From positions 1,674,001 to 1,738,000 of the forward strand of contig JALGQZ010000005.1 in NCBI GenBank assembly GCA_023105745.1: a stretch of DNA of 64,000 nt, given 5' to 3'. Below the pieces are notes generated by a model. It made no database searches. It saw only the letters and a program-made list of their open reading frames with translations, and was not told the origin of the DNA. The translations under genes were made by a program, and so were the position numbers. Below are positions 45,645 to 55,956 of this stretch, in pieces (within the stretch, counting starts at the first letter, position 1; each line of letters starts with the position of its first letter). Source of the DNA: Austropuccinia psidii (lineage: Eukaryota; Basidiomycota; Pucciniomycetes; Pucciniales; Sphaerophragmiaceae).

Positions 45645-48035
45645 GAGTCAAATAATCAAAATCAGCCAAAACCATCATCTCAAGAATCTGAATCATCAAC
45701 TCACTCTGACCATTACTATTATCCACCCAAACAAGAATCAGAAGTAGGAGAGGAATCAAATAAATACTCTAATTTTCCTATTGCAACACCAAGAACCAAT
45801 AAAAGGGACTTGAAGGTGGTGGAAAAATTCTTCCTTGATCTACTGGAAAGAAATAAAATAAATAACTCAATACCAGAATCAATGGAAGAAATAAATCAAT
45901 CCAAAATGGATAAACCATCATCATCAAAATTACCAGCTAGTATTGAAGAAATTCAGGAAGAAAACCTTAATGAAGAAACTGTTGAAGGACAGGAAGAAAT
46001 GTCTTCAACAGAGAGACTTCAGCAGAAGATGCTAGAAATGCAAGCAGAATTACTAGCACTAATTAAAAAGGAAGGAAAAAATAAATCATCAAGTTATACT
46101 CCACAAAATAGTCCACTTGAAGAACAGACCACCCTTCCAAGATCATTCAGGCAACATGGATCACCTTCACCTTATCCAAGACCCATGGCCACATCAACAC
46201 CTTATACAGAACAAAGACAAAGTACCTTACCAACAAGAGTCAACATTTCTTCCCAAATGCCAACTCCATTACATCAAGAAATTCCAAGAAACACTACTCC
46301 AATAGTGAAAATCAGAGCCAAAGACTATAACTTGTGGTTTGATGGGAAGGATGTTGAAAGATTCATCAAGAAAGTTGAAAATATTGCAGAAATTGAAGGA
46401 GCAAGTGGAAGAGACATTGCAAGACAAATAGCATTTTGGACAAAAGATGAAGAAATCAGCTATCATATTGAAGGAATGCCAGGATATGAAACAGCTGATT
46501 GGGATCAATTGAAAGTGGATATGAAAAGAAGATGGGGAACAGTCTCACCTGGAAGAAGATACAGATTATCCTCAATCACTGATTTATTCACAAAAACTCA
46601 ACAAGAAGGTGGAATAAGAAACATGACTCAATACAGAAAATTCATTGGGGAATATGAAGCAATCATCACTTACCTCAAAAGATACCAGTATATTCAAGGT
46701 GATATCAATCATAACCAGGAAATATTGGCCAGCCTTTCCACTAGTGTTCAAGAATCAATTTACAAAGAAATGATTAAAGACAGAGCTATGGTTCAAGCCT
46801 TGGATGGAGGTTACATCATTCCAAGATTGGATATTTTGAAAATATACATTGAACAAGACTTGGAGGCCAAGGTACTTATTCAACAAAAAGAATTTTCTAA
46901 ACCAAAACCTCCAGAAAAGAAAACAAGATTTGAGGATGAAAGCTGGGATGAAGTTTTAAAACAAGTAAAAGAACTCACCCAAAAGATTAAAAATCCTCCA
47001 CAACCAGAACCTCAGCCAAGAAATGAAGGAAAAGAATCTGTCAAAGAAGTTTTAAATCAACTCAAAACACTTTCAGAAGCAGTTAATCCACCAAGAAGGA
47101 ACTGGAAGAACAATCAAGAGCAAAGATTCCCCCAGAATAATCAGCCATATAGGCCAAGGAATCCCTTACCACCACTTTCATCCAGTTACCAACCATACAT
47201 ACCAGCTCAAATGGCTCCAAGACCACCATTGAAGTGTGCTTACTGTAAGGAGGGAGGCCATACAGCAACTAGATGCACTCACCTTGCTGAAGATTTGGAC
47301 AAAAGAATTGTCAGAACTCAAGGGGCATATTACCTATTTCCCAACTATCAGAGAGTACCTATGGAAGGAAATGAAAGTGCCAAAGACATAGTCAGGGCTT
47401 TTGCAAAAGAACAAGCAGAACTCACCAATAAATTTATGGAGAAACCTGTGGTAAAACAAAAACAAGAAGAAGAGGTTAAGCCCAGTGAAAAGAAATCAGA
47501 AGATAAAACAACCTCAATTGCTCATGTTGAAGATTGGTCAAATTGGAAACCACCTACCATTTCCTCAGCCAATGACCCTTTTGAATCACACATTGTATTA
47601 AGACAGACAAAACAAAGGTTGGAAAGACAATCCCAAAATCAAGAGACAAAGAAAAAAACAGAAATTCCAGGAACTTACATTGAAGAAGAAAAGGAAGAAG
47701 AAAAAGTCATAATTCCCACCAAATTCCAAAATTCTAATATTCCAAAACCAGACCAACCTGAGGAGGAAATTGAAAATATTGCAAATAAGGATGAAGATGA
47801 TGAAATTCCCAAAGAAGAAAAGAAGTTCAGAAGACCTCCAAAGAAACCAGTTGAAACCAAATTGGAAATTGACAAAATCATCAAGAAAATTATGCAACAA
47901 AAGATCAACCTCACCATTGAAGAAATTTTGAGGATGTCACCCAATTTTGTCCATAAATTACAAGAATTGTCAGAAAAAGACAAGGAAAAAATTAAGTCAC
48001 TCAACTCAATGGATCTTCAAGAAAGATTATTATAA
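45645..48035 (+). CDS. Element D Gag
   Basis: Open from about 45640; the first ATG is at 45882. The N-terminus is Ser/Glu/Pro-rich, followed by a coiled-coil-like segment (L-Q-Q-K-M-L-E-M-Q-A-E-L). The retrotransposon gag domain starts near 46320 (L-W-F-D-G-K-D-V-E-R-F-I) and includes W-D-Q-L-K-V-D-M-K-R-R-W. A zinc knuckle, C-A-Y-C-K-E-G-G-H-T-A-T-R-C, lies near 47240. The C-terminus is a long Lys/Glu-rich stretch. The terminal TAA (48033-48035) is followed in the same frame by F-G-F-K-E-I-P-K-P-K-I-H-Y-A-C-P-L-G-F and the protease. Gag and protease were therefore probably one frame broken by a nonsense mutation, or are joined by readthrough. Confidence 0.88.
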   Translation, partial: ESNNQNQPKPSSQESESSTHSDHYYYPPKQESEVGEESNKYSNFPIATPRTNKRDLKVVEKFFLDLLERNKINNSIPESMEEINQSKMDKPSSSKLPASIEEIQEENLNEETVEGQEEMSSTERLQQKMLEMQAELLALIKKEGKNKSSSYTPQNSPLEEQTTLPRSFRQHGSPSPYPRPMATSTPYTEQRQSTLPTRVNISSQMPTPLHQEIPRNTTPIVKIRAKDYNLWFDGKDVERFIKKVENIAEIEGASGRDIARQIAFWTKDEEISYHIEGMPGYETADWDQLKVDMKRRWGTVSPGRRYRLSSITDLFTKTQQEGGIRNMTQYRKFIGEYEAIITYLKRYQYIQGDINHNQEILASLSTSVQESIYKEMIKDRAMVQALDGGYIIPRLDILKIYIEQDLEAKVLIQQKEFSKPKPPEKKTRFEDESWDEVLKQVKELTQKIKNPPQPEPQPRNEGKESVKEVLNQLKTLSEAVNPPRRNWKNNQEQRFPQNNQPYRPRNPLPPLSSSYQPYIPAQMAPRPPLKCAYCKEGGHTATRCTHLAEDLDKRIVRTQGAYYLFPNYQRVPMEGNESAKDIVRAFAKEQAELTNKFMEKPVVKQKQEEEVKPSEKKSEDKTTSIAHVEDWSNWKPPTISSANDPFESHIVLRQTKQRLERQSQNQETKKKTEIPGTYIEEEKEEEKVIIPTKFQNSNIPKPDQPEEEIENIANKDEDDEIPKEEKKFRRPPKKPVETKLEIDKIIKKIMQQKINLTIEEILRMSPNFVHKLQELSEKDKEKIKSLNSMDLQERLL

Positions 48036-49535
48036 TTTGGATTCAAAGAAATACCCAAGCCCAAGATTCATTATGCTTGTCCTTTGGGATTTATGGAAAT
48101 CTTCATTGGAAAGGAAGAATATCCTATCAGAGCATTATTGGACACTGGTGCAGAACTCAACATCATACCAGAAGAAATAGCAATCAAAGCCTCACTTACA
48201 ACAAGAAATCTTAACATGAACCTCAGGGGAATTGGAGGCCATACTACTTCATTGGTTGCACTATCAGAATTCACTCCAATCATCTTGGCTTCAGGTGAAG
48301 AAACTCTAATTCACTTCTTCATTGCAAAAGGATCTGTCCATACAGTACTGGGAAGACCTTTCTTGGCAGACAACAACATCAGACTAGAATTCTCCCATAA
48401 ACAAGGAGAGATACTGAGCTATCAAGAACCTGATGGAAGAAGATTATGCATGCCAATATGCAAACCTCAAGCTCTTGGATGGCAAACTGGACCACCTAGA
48501 GGAATGGATTTATGCAATGTGGCAACATTGGTCAGAAATAACCCAGGAAAGAAGTTTCAAAATGCAAAAAGAGACAATACCATAATCAATTTAACCCAAA
48601 AGACCCAAAATTTATCCATATCTCCAAAAAGTGATAAATTTGGCCAAGATTTACAAAATACCCAATGGCCAAGCAGCCTCAAAAGGCAAATTGAAGACTC
48701 AACCTCTGAATATGAATTACCCAACATAAGTTACAAGCCACTTAAAAATAATAAAGAAACATTCCAAATTTTGGTGGAGGGAAATGAGGAAATACATGGA
48801 AACCCTTTCAAACCTAAACCCAAAAAGAAGAAAGTCAGACTTAGTGAACATCATGAGCTCTCAGATGAAGAAATTATAAATGACATTGAAAAAGACCTCA
48901 AAATTATGGAAGAAAGAGACAAAAATTTAAAAGACACATACCATATCAACTTCTTGGACAGACCATTGAACAACCAAGAAGAGCCTTATGAATGGAAATT
49001 GGAAAACCCTGAATTCATCCAGCAACCTCCCAATGAAGAGGATGAAACAGAATCCATCTTAGAAAATGAATACAATTACATTTACCTGCCATACATCACC
49101 TTTGAAGACATTTATGGGGATGAAGCTCAAGAAATTTTATGTGAAGATAAATACTTATGTCACCTTCCAGGATCAAACTTGAACAATATCCAATTCTTAG
49201 ATTTATTAACTGAAGAGGGAATTAAAGGTAACCTTGGAAACAAATTTTGAGATGAAATATTTGAAATGGTCACACTACCAAGAAGAGGACTTTACTTCAA
49301 TCAAATTTGGGCCCAGTGGTACCTTGGATTGAATGGATCAACATACCAAACTGGAAGACTGAAATGGGTTGGAGATGGATATATATTCATTGATGAAAAC
49401 TTATGGTGGTCAGAATTTCCATCAGAACCAGAAATTGAGGAAAGAAATAACTTTGTGGAAGCCCTCAAAGACCTTATTTTGGCCAGATTGCTCAACAGAC
49501 ACTCACCTTTCCCACTTGGGGGAGCTCAACTTTAA
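48036..49535 (+). CDS. Element D protease plus Trp-rich module, interrupted by TGA
   Basis: In frame with gag. Retroviral-type aspartic protease with A-L-L-D-T-G-A-E-L-N-I-I near 48135 and a second half V-L-G-R-P-F-L-A near 48350. A long Lys/Glu-rich linker follows, then a module Y-L-P-Y-I-T-F-E-D-I, F-L-D-L-L-T-E-E-G, G-N-L-G-N. A TGA at 49248-49250 stands where the related downstream ORF has Trp (G-N-N-Y-W-N-E-I-F against G-N-K-F-stop-D-E-I-F). The frame then stays open to 49535, with many Trp residues. No reverse transcriptase, RNase H or integrase follows. Confidence 0.85.
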
Positions 49536-49627
49536 ATAAAATCAACAAAATCAAGACTTATTTCTCTAACAGTGTATCAGTATCATCCATCAATGTATCA
49601 GTAGTTTCTTTTTTTCATTTGTTCTCA

Positions 49628-50190
49628 GGGCAGTGACTTCCTGCCTTAACAAAGAAGACATTCATCAACAAATTATTTCTTCAAAAGAAAAAAAAAAAAA
49701 CTTACAAAAATATATCAATCACCTCCACCATGGCCAATTCACCAATTTTTGGATCCTATGGGGAAGAATTAATAAAAGAAGACCAAATTATCAATGAAGA
49801 ACTTCATTGGGCACCAGAAGATGAATATTTCAATAAAGAGAACCTTTGGAACTTCAAGGATACTTCATCAATATCAAGAAACCAAGAAATTGAAGAAATC
49901 AAGGAATTGCTGAAAATTTTGGAGGTTTCTGACAAAACCAATGCTCAAATTACTCAAGAATTAATGGACCAATTAAATTTCAAACCATCAAGGCCCATAT
50001 TGAAGACACATAACAGCTCTAAAAATCAAAAATCAAACAAAATAGTTAGATTTAAACTCAAGTGATCACTAGGCAGTGACCTCCTGCCTTAACAAAGAGG
50101 AAAATCATTTCTTAGAAACCAAAAAAAATAATAACCAATTTGTCTCACCCAAAATCAAGCAATAACTAGGCAGTAACCTCCTGCCTTATC
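49628..50190 (+). repeat. Three copies of a 30-nt hairpin repeat in element D
   Basis: Copies at 49628-49658, 50071-50099 and 50168-50196 share GGCAGTRACYTCCTGCC and then TTAWCAAAGRRG. Each can form a 5-bp stem GGCAG/CTGCC with a 7-nt loop. They lie in the spacers between the D ORFs, two of them back to back before the last ORF. Confidence 0.8.
49730..50065 (+). CDS. Element D small acidic ORF, 111 codons
   Basis: ATG in a good context (CCACCATGG) after a hairpin repeat. The product is acidic, with Trp and Glu clusters (H-W-A-P-E-D-E-Y), a helical middle (E-I-E-E-I-K-E-L-L-K-I-L-E) and a basic end (K-I-V-R-F-K-L-K). No family recognised. Its layout, between repeats and in tandem with the other Trp/Glu-rich ORF, suggests an accessory gene of D. 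Confidence 0.55.
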   Translation: MANSPIFGSYGEELIKEDQIINEELHWAPEDEYFNKENLWNFKDTSSISRNQEIEEIKELLKILEVSDKTNAQITQELMDQLNFKPSRPILKTHNSSKNQKSNKIVRFKLK

Positions 50191-50316
50191 AAAGGGGAAT
50201 ATCCAAATTCTTACCCTAAATTACCATCCAAATCCCATTAAACCTACCCTCAAATTATTTTTTATGGTACTATTCTCAATTCATCTTACCTTAACACTTT
50301 CAAACACACCAAATCC

Positions 50317-51009
50317 TTGAAAATGGAATCATGGCCATTACTGGAAGAAAATCCCTGGTCATTGGACACAGATATCAGCTGGATAGAAGAAAAAGAAGAC
50401 TGGGCCAATTACATTAATCCACAAGAAATAGATGAAAATTCTGACTGGTTCCAGAAAAAAAAACCAGAACCCTGTCCTGACATTTCCACAATTGTCCTTC
50501 CATATATTGAGTTTGAAGACATCTTTAAAAAAGACAACTCACCATCAGAAACTGTCATATCTCATCCATGGAAAGAATTACCTGGATTCAACCTCACAAA
50601 GTATGAATTCTTGGATTTACTGACCTGGGATGGAGTTGAAGGCAACCTTGGAAACAATTACTGGAATGAAATATTTTACATGGATAAACACCTTAGGAGA
50701 TCACTATTTTGGAGGACCTGGGAATGCCAAGACTGGTTCAACCTTCAGAATTTTGGAATTAAAAATGGATCAATTAGCAAAATATCAGGAAATTATACTA
50801 TAAATAATACCACATGGGACTGTCACTGGGAAGAAACACTAATACCAGCAATCCTCACACTTAAAAGTGGTACAACTAAATTTAATACAGAAAATTGGGA
50901 ATCCTTCTGTCAAGAATACTTGTTCAGAAGTCTGAAAAGAGAAAAGTGGAGGGGTGGAAATGTTATCAAGTATGGAATAGTAAAGAAATTAATTGGTAAA
51001 AGCAGTTAA
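50317..51009 (+). CDS. Element D Trp-rich ORF, paralogous to the end of the protease ORF
   Basis: About 229 codons from an ATG at 50317 or 50323. Residues from about 65 repeat the module at the end of the protease frame: V-L-P-Y-I-E-F-E-D-I, L-P-G-F-N-L, F-L-D-L-L-T-W-D-G-V-E-G-N-L-G-N, then W-N-E-I-F. It continues through a Trp-rich region (W-R-T-W-E-C-Q-D-W-F) and ends with basic residues. No known domain. Tandem duplication within the element is the likely origin. Confidence 0.7.
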   Translation: MKMESWPLLEENPWSLDTDISWIEEKEDWANYINPQEIDENSDWFQKKKPEPCPDISTIVLPYIEFEDIFKKDNSPSETVISHPWKELPGFNLTKYEFLDLLTWDGVEGNLGNNYWNEIFYMDKHLRRSLFWRTWECQDWFNLQNFGIKNGSISKISGNYTINNTTWDCHWEETLIPAILTLKSGTTKFNTENWESFCQEYLFRSLKREKWRGGNVIKYGIVKKLIGKSS

Positions 51010-51206
51010 TCAATATAAATCTCACCTGCTAAGTACCTAATTCTTTGATTTACCATCCATCCCATTTTTCATTTGATTTTATTGTTATCTATTTTTTTTC
51101 AATTTCTTTTTTTATTATTATTTTATTTTTTATTTTTATTTTTATTTTTATTATCATTTTTTTTCTTTCCTCTTTACAATTCAATTTTTTTTTTTTTTTT
51201 TCATAA

Positions 51207-51239
<33 letters not shown>

Positions 51240-51837
51240 GAGGCAAAGAAGCAGTCTACATTTAAGTTATACTTATAAAAGATAACTATATTTAAAAACT
51301 TAAATTAACTCTGAATAGTTCATTTTACAAGACAGGAGATAAATTTCATAAAGATATATCAATTGCTCTCAACAGATCATTGTCTGGATATCCTCAAAGG
51401 ATGGCATAGACTTCAAACGATATCATATTTTTTTTTTTTTTTTTTTTATTTATGTGTACGAAAACGAGACAATGACGATAACAAGGACGACGGTAAAATC
51501 AATTATTATTATTATTTATTTAGTTTTCTTTCCATGTTATCAAGAATGAAAACAAGCTACTGCCTCTTCAAATACTAAAGAACACAGTCTTCGTGCAGAA
51601 TAAACATACAATAGAATTGGGGTTTTGCAGCTATCTCATCCAACTAAATAAAAGGTATAAAGCTGCGTCACAAGTAATATTCAACTATTATCCTAGCTCC
51701 CAATACCCCTACAAGTAACAGTAGATGGCTCGATCAAAATTTCCAACACCCTAAAGGGTGAAGGTATACAAATATACTATGCAAAGGAAATATCAGCATT
51801 AGGAATAAGAGAACGAAAGGAATTAAATACGACTTAC
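51010..51837. other. Low-complexity region after element D
   Basis: T-rich (51075-51200), then a run of A beginning with AATAAA (51204-51232), another T run (51428-51446) and AT-rich DNA. No copy of the D 5' LTR is recognisable here, so the 3' end of D is unresolved. No gene is seen. Confidence 0.5.
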
Positions 51838-52272
51838 CTAATGTTGCTTGGAAGGTTTTATCACTCGGCCACGGAAATCACGGGGACGTAGACCGTAGGA
51901 ATGGGATGGTTTTTTGAAACTGTTCTTGATTTTTCGAGAGGAAGCGTTTGCAGCTTCCTCGCCCAGGAAGTAGCTTAGGGGGTCCGGAACGAATAAGAGA
52001 GGGCCGTATTCACCTTTGATAAATGCGTAAAAATCCAGTGCGGCTTCGGGAATCTCTTTGGAGGAAGGCGAAGGTGACGGTACTCTGGACAGAGTTGCTA
52101 GAGCAGGAGGAGAGCCTGGAGTAGAATGGGGCTTGGAAGCCCAATCCCAGAAACTTCTGCTTTCAGAGGGAGAGGAAGGGTAACCGAATAAGAGCTCCTC
52201 TAGCTCTTCGTCAGAGAAAACCTTTACGAAATCAGAATACCCGGACCCATAGTAACGATTCAAGGAGCTCAT
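51838..52272 (-). CDS. Gene X: unknown 144-codon ORF with its own promoter and leader intron
   Basis: ATG at 52272. The product is Ser/Pro-rich with an acidic, aromatic N-terminus (Y-Y-G-S-G-Y-S-D-F, E-E-L-E-E-L-L-F-G-Y) and a basic end (H-S-Y-G-L-R-P-R-D-F-R-G-R-V). I do not recognise the family. A TATAAATAG lies 185 nt upstream (52457-52449). A likely 87-nt leader intron (52370-52284, GTTAGT to TTTTAAG) ends 11 nt before the ATG. The stop codon is immediately followed by GTAAGT, so the real transcript may splice there and continue. It could be the first ORF of another minus-strand LTR element or a host gene. Base composition is less AT-rich than its neighbours. Confidence 0.5.
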   Translation of the reverse strand: MSSLNRYYGSGYSDFVKVFSDEELEELLFGYPSSPSESRSFWDWASKPHSTPGSPPALATLSRVPSPSPSSKEIPEAALDFYAFIKGEYGPLLFVPDPLSYFLGEEAANASSRKIKNSFKKPSHSYGLRPRDFRGRVIKPSKQH

Positions 52273-52448
52273 TTCGGATTAGGCTTAAAAGTTAAACAGA
52301 ATCGCCAAGATCAGCAATGCGGTATACAAAAGGATAATTACTATTAAAAAAGAAAGAAGAAAGAACTAACCGTAGAAGAAACAAAGTGTTATTTTATAGG
52401 ATGTGTCTGAGGAATCAAGATAGGGAGGATTTAGCTGGAAAGGGACCC

Positions 52449-52457
52449 CTATTTATA
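52449..52457 (-). promoter_or_regulatory. TATA box of gene X
   Basis: TATAAATAG followed by GGGG on the minus strand, 185 nt before the gene X start codon. The same box plus G-run is seen in the LTR of element D. Confidence 0.6.
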
Positions 52458-53087
52458 CCAGTTGGATCTCCTCACAAGGAAAGGAAGCGTTCCCATTAAA
52501 CTCCACGAGCAGAATACCCAAAAGCCATAGCAAAAAGAATAAAAAGAAGCCCTTAAATAACTTCAAGGGACTTACAAGGAGTGTAACGAAGACTAGGACG
52601 ACCTAAAATAATCTTGGGGCCAACCACCAAGCACCGAACGTCCTGCGGCATGAAATAATTACAAAAGAAACCTAAATCCGACCTAAGAAGCCATTTGGAA
52701 GAAAAAGGACTTACCAAGGAAACACCGAGGTAACAGTATGCAAGAAATTTTTATCAGAAGGCACTTATAAGCAGAATGTCGCTTCGTGAACCGTATAATC
52801 ACTTTTTAAAGTGAAGATAAGTGGGGTCCGGTAGTTCCTCCTAAATTAATCGCGAAAAAATATATTAGAAATACATTCAAGACGCAGGACGTTGTGCACA
52901 GGATATAGATAGGTGGCTCGGATACAAATACATGGATGGGCCTGGAATCAATACAACGAGCTCACGCCAAAAAGAAAGGACGTGACAAAAGGAAAGCGAG
53001 GTTAGAAATATAAAAAAAATAAATAAATGGGAGTTAGCTTGGGAATGGAGCCTACAGCCATCAACATCAGTAAAATACGATTATTAC
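52458..53087. other. Upstream region of gene X
   Basis: No ORF, repeat or RNA gene that I can support. Probably U3 or promoter sequence of gene X, ending at the LTR of A-prime. Confidence 0.4.
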
Positions 53088-53846
53088 TGTAACAACCATC
53101 CATCAGGGGTAAGGGTATTCATTCATACACCCACTCAAACACCTCAAATCAGCAAATCCAGTATCTGCATCAGCAGTCAGTTTCAGCAATCTTCATTCTG
53201 AAACATGCATACAGTTTGGTACATCAATACAGCCTGTCAATACTTGTACAGGATGGATTCACCCAATACAGTTTCAATACACCAGTATGAAACTGTATGA
53301 TCACTCAAATACACCACACCTCTTGTACAGGTTCTGTACAGCTGTACAGGACCTGTATTGGCCAGACTCAATTCAACAATCAATTATTCTCATGAAAATT
53401 CTTCTCTGGATCAGGGCTGGTGATTCTCACATATACCAGCCCCTCTTTCTCCCCCCTGGGGACTTTTCCCCAGTTAATTAATTTAGTTTATTTATCATTT
53501 CGTAATTATTCTTATCCTTATTTTGGGTATTATAATTATTTAATTTTAAGTTAGTCTTTGCATTTCTCTCTTTGCCTGTACAGTATGAGTTGGGTGGCCA
53601 TATCCTTATTAACCCTTCTTTTTCCATTCTGACAGGTTGAAACAGTGGACTTGGACTTGTTTGTGGCTGGCTCTTCTATTCTTTTACTCTTATCTTTGTT
53701 GCTGCTTTTTCTTATATTTATTCTTTAGCAATTTATCTTTGACACTCTTAAGTGTATCCCCTTTTATCTTATCTTTGAGCCCTCCATAAGTGAGTCCCAG
53801 TTTACTGAGTGCCAGGCCCTCTTCACTTCGAAGAGCCCCTGTGACA
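53088..53846 (+). repeat. 5' LTR of A-prime
   Basis: 759 bp, TGTAACAACC to CCCCTGTGACA. Lacks the TGGCCA-rich and TGCGCA-array portion of the A-new U3. Repeated CTGTACAG and CAATACAG words fill 53160-53370. The core promoter (CACATATACCAG), hairpin CTGGGG/CCCCAG and AGTTAATTAATTTA are conserved near 53428-53486. Confidence 0.88.
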
Positions 53847-53861
53847 TTAAATTAATTAACT
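53847..53861 (+). promoter_or_regulatory. Primer-binding site of A-prime, probably self-priming
   Basis: TTAAATTAATTAACT follows the LTR end. Its reverse complement matches 53472-53485 in the LTR at 14 of 15 positions. Relative to A-new, both partners carry one change that keeps the pair (LTR AATAT to AATTT, site ATATT to AAATT). Confidence 0.65.
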
Positions 53862-54580
53862 CACATTTGACTCTTTCTCTTCATTCATTTATATTCATTT
53901 CCTCTCATTCATCAATTATGACCCTTTCATGATTTTATGATTTTTTTTATGATTTTCTATGAATTTTTCTCTCTCATCAATTTTCCTCTCATTCATTTCA
54001 TTCTTATGAAAATTGATTCTTTTTCCTTTTCTTAATCATTGCTGACCATTTCATCACTTCATTTTATTTTTTATCAATCAATTTTTTCTGTGTTTTTATT
54101 CAGGTCTTATTCAGGAGTAATTGATTGGTTATTTGACTGGATTATTCATTGGGATTCATTGGTTGATTGGGTTATTGATTCAGGATTTCATTTGGATTAT
54201 TGATTGACTTTTGAACTCTCAAGATATTGATTGATCCTCAAGAATTGATTGGATTATTGATTTGATTTGACTCATCAAGATATTGAATTGATTTCTGAAG
54301 ATTTTGAACTGATTGATTGATTCCTCAAGACTTGATTTCATTTGAAGACACTTATTGATTGAATATTGACTGAATATTGACTGATTATTGATTTCCTCAA
54401 GATTATTGATATTTGATTGAATTGATTGTTGATTGATTGAATTTATTTGACTGTTGATTGAATTTGATTCCTCAAGATTTGAATTGATTCCTCAAGATTC
54501 ATCAAGATTTTATTGTGATTGATTTGGCCAAGCCTGATTATTCTTCTTAATACCATCAAGTTATTTTAATTCTTTTCATA

Positions 54581-55941
54581 ATGCCAGTCCAGCATAGCCC
54601 CCCAGCAAAGAATACTAGATCCCAGAAAATTCCAGCTGTTCTCACTCCTACAGCAAGGGCTCCTCTTGACCGCACACCATCAGTTCATCAACTGAGTGCA
54701 AATTTGGACAGATGACCACCAATGGAAGGAGCAGCACCCTCAAGAAGAGGTGGAATGAAATCTAGAAGATCAAGATCTTTTTCTGGACTTTTGGGTGGCT
54801 ACCCTGGCATGTCTGAAGGTGCAAGAGCAAGATTAGGGGAAGTTGAAGATGAAGAGGGGGAAGAGTCTGTGGAAGAGGAAGATTCTGGGGAAACTGAAGT
54901 GGCATATGCCTTGGCAAATGCTCCAGAGGTGCCTCAGGGTTCTAATATAGCCCTTTCTAGTCAACCTCTTGTCTCTCAAACTGATCCAAGTCTCCTCAAG
55001 ATGATGGAGCAGATGACTCAATGCATGGGGCAACTCACTCAAGCAGTTGCCCCCGGGGACAATTCCAAAGCCCCTGCTTTCAAGACTCCATCCATGAAGG
55101 CACCTGATTCTTTTGATGGTACTCAAGCTCATAAGTTGAGAGGATTTATCCAATCCTGTCAACTAATTTTCCATAATGATCCAGCAAACTTCTTCTCTGA
55201 CAGGAAGAAGGTTTTGTACTCAACTTCTTTTCTTACTGGTAGAGCTGGCAAATGGATTGAACCTTACCTCTCAAATATTTCCAACGAAGACCCTTCCTAC
55301 CTCCTCAATAATTGGCCATTGTTTGAATCTCAATTATTCACTCTGTTTGGTGACCCCAATGAAGTCAGGAAAGCTGAAAAAGAGTTGGACAATTTGAGGA
55401 TGAAGGAAAGTGGCCATGTTTCCTTGTACATAGCAGATTTCAGAAGCTTAATGTCAAGAATTGGAGATTGGGGGGAAAGAGCTTATATCCATGTTTACAG
55501 AAGAGGATTGGCATCAAGATTATTGGATCAGTTGGCTTCTCACCCTGGAACTTTTGATACTCTTCAAGAACTTATGGATGTCACTCTAGAATTAGACACA
55601 AGATATCATGAGAGGCAAAAGGAAAAGGGTGGCAATCAAGAAAAGAAGCCTCCAGTCAGTGGATCCAATGAGTCTAGGCCTCCTCAAAACTCATTTCAAA
55701 AGAGGCCTCATCAGAAGAAGAATAAGAAGGGCAAGCAATTTCAATCTTCAAAGGACAAACCCCATGCTGCTCTCCTCAATAAGGACAACAAATTAATCGG
55801 TTCTGAAAAGGAGAGGAGGATTCAAGCAGGGTTGTGTACTTATTGTGGTGGCAAGCACCCAATTTAAAAATGCTTCAAGAGACCTCAGAACAAGCCTGGG
55901 TCGTCATCAGGAGGCTTCCCTAGCAAGCAGGGAAAAGCCTG
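54581..55941 (+). pseudogene. A-prime gag with two nonsense codons
   Basis: Starts M-P-V-Q-H-S-P-P-A like A-new Gag. A TGA at 54713-54715 stands where A-new has Gly (L-D-R-G-P). The frame resumes at M-E-G-A-A-P-S and runs through the gag domain (F-D-G-T-Q; F-I-Q-S-C-Q-L-I-F; Y-I-A-D-F-R-S). A TAA at 55865-55867 lies inside the zinc knuckle (C-T-Y-C-G-G-K-H-P-I-stop-K-C-F-K-R), with the original end at about 55941. Confidence 0.92.
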
Positions 55942-55956
55942 AGTGGGGATCATGAT

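Noticed and set aside
51204..51240. Poly(A) tail of a retroposed mRNA or LINE
   Set aside because: AATAAA runs into a long A tract, but a T tract sits directly beside it and no target duplication or LINE coding sequence is present; low complexity is the simpler reading.
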